The translations under genes were made by a program, and so were the position numbers. The notes under the pieces were generated by a model that was given only the letters and a program-made list of their open reading frames with translations, was not told where the DNA came from and did not search any database. From assembly GCA_900542395.1 (NCBI GenBank), contig UQNM01000111.1, positions 1-5,308 of the forward strand: a stretch of DNA of 5,308 nucleotides. The letters are read 5' to 3'. Origin of the DNA: an uncultured Eubacteriales bacterium (GTDB lineage: Bacteria > Bacillota > Clostridia > Christensenellales > Aristaeellaceae). This document shows, one piece after another, positions 5,054 to 5,308 of this stretch (position 1 is the first letter of the stretch; each line of letters starts with the position of its first letter).

Positions 5054-5308
5054 TTAAATGCCGGCCGCCGCGCGCAGCGCCTCGGCGCGATCCCACGGCA
5101 GATCGACGTCCGTTCTGCCGAAATGGCCGAATGCGGCCGTCTGACGATAAATCGGGCGACGCAGATTCAGCATGTCGATGATGCCAGCCGGACGAAGATC
5201 AAACTGCTCTCTGACGATTTTCGCCAGTGCGTCGTCGGAAATGACGCCGGTGCCCTGCGTATCGACCAGCAGAGAAACCGGATTGGCCACGCCGATCGCG
5301 TAAGCCAG
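5054..5308 (-). CDS. metK: S-adenosylmethionine synthase, C-terminal 84 residues (5' part outside the window)
   Basis: The frame is open from the window edge and translates as LAYAIGVANPVSLLVDTQGTG onward, ending in TAA at 5054-5056. Its hallmark is the C-terminal MetK block LRPAGIIDMLNLRRPIYRQT, followed by AAFGHFGRTDVDLPW. MetK makes S-adenosylmethionine from methionine and ATP in the cytosol, releasing phosphate and pyrophosphate, and works as a tetramer. Full-length bacterial enzymes are near 390-400 residues, so about four fifths of the gene, with the ATP and methionine sites, lies beyond the edge. An ATG within the fragment at 5290 is internal and not the start. Any S-box leader would lie upstream, out of view. 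A shared terminator follows the stop. Confidence 0.97.
   Translation of the reverse strand: MAYAIGVANPVSLLVDTQGTGVISDDALAKIVREQFDLRPAGIIDMLNLRRPIYRQTAAFGHFGRTDVDLPWDRAEALRAAAGI

Overview
The window looks like chromosomal housekeeping DNA from a fairly GC-rich member of the Bacillota, most likely a spore-forming Clostridia lineage. The evidence is a GerM-type sporulation protein, the bacterial ribosome-rescue factor RqcH, AGGAG-type ribosome binding sites, tRNA genes that encode their own CCA, and a gene order recalling the Bacillus gerM-rph-ysnA-ysnB cluster. No mobile element, phage gene, CRISPR array or defence gene was seen.

Positions 1-568 hold a tRNA operon on the minus strand. A consensus promoter (TTGACA, 17 bp, TATAAT) drives Arg(UCU), His(GUG), Gln(UUG), Lys(UUU), Leu(UAG) and Gly(GCC); the last is cut by the window edge. 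Positions 569-734 are non-coding and contain a perfect 15-bp inverted repeat of unknown role.

Positions 735-2955 hold three minus-strand genes: gerM (two GerMN domains, GTG start), then rdgB (house-cleaning XTP/dITP pyrophosphatase), then a YfcE-like metallophosphoesterase joined to rdgB by an ATGA overlap. An intrinsic terminator and a candidate promoter lie between gerM and rdgB, where Bacillus carries rph, so rph is missing from this site.

Positions 2956-3233 separate gerM from the divergent plus-strand rqcH. They hold an extended -10 promoter and a roughly 165-nt GC-rich leader with a strong inverted repeat. rqcH (3234-4979) is full length and keeps the residues associated with alanine tailing. 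It converges on the 3' end of metK (5054 to the window edge), and one hairpin with T-runs on both sides can terminate both transcripts.

The genes do not form a single pathway. They cover translation (tRNAs, RqcH), nucleotide-pool sanitation (RdgB), methyl-donor synthesis (MetK) and sporulation (GerM). The regulatory DNA is more unusual than the proteins.
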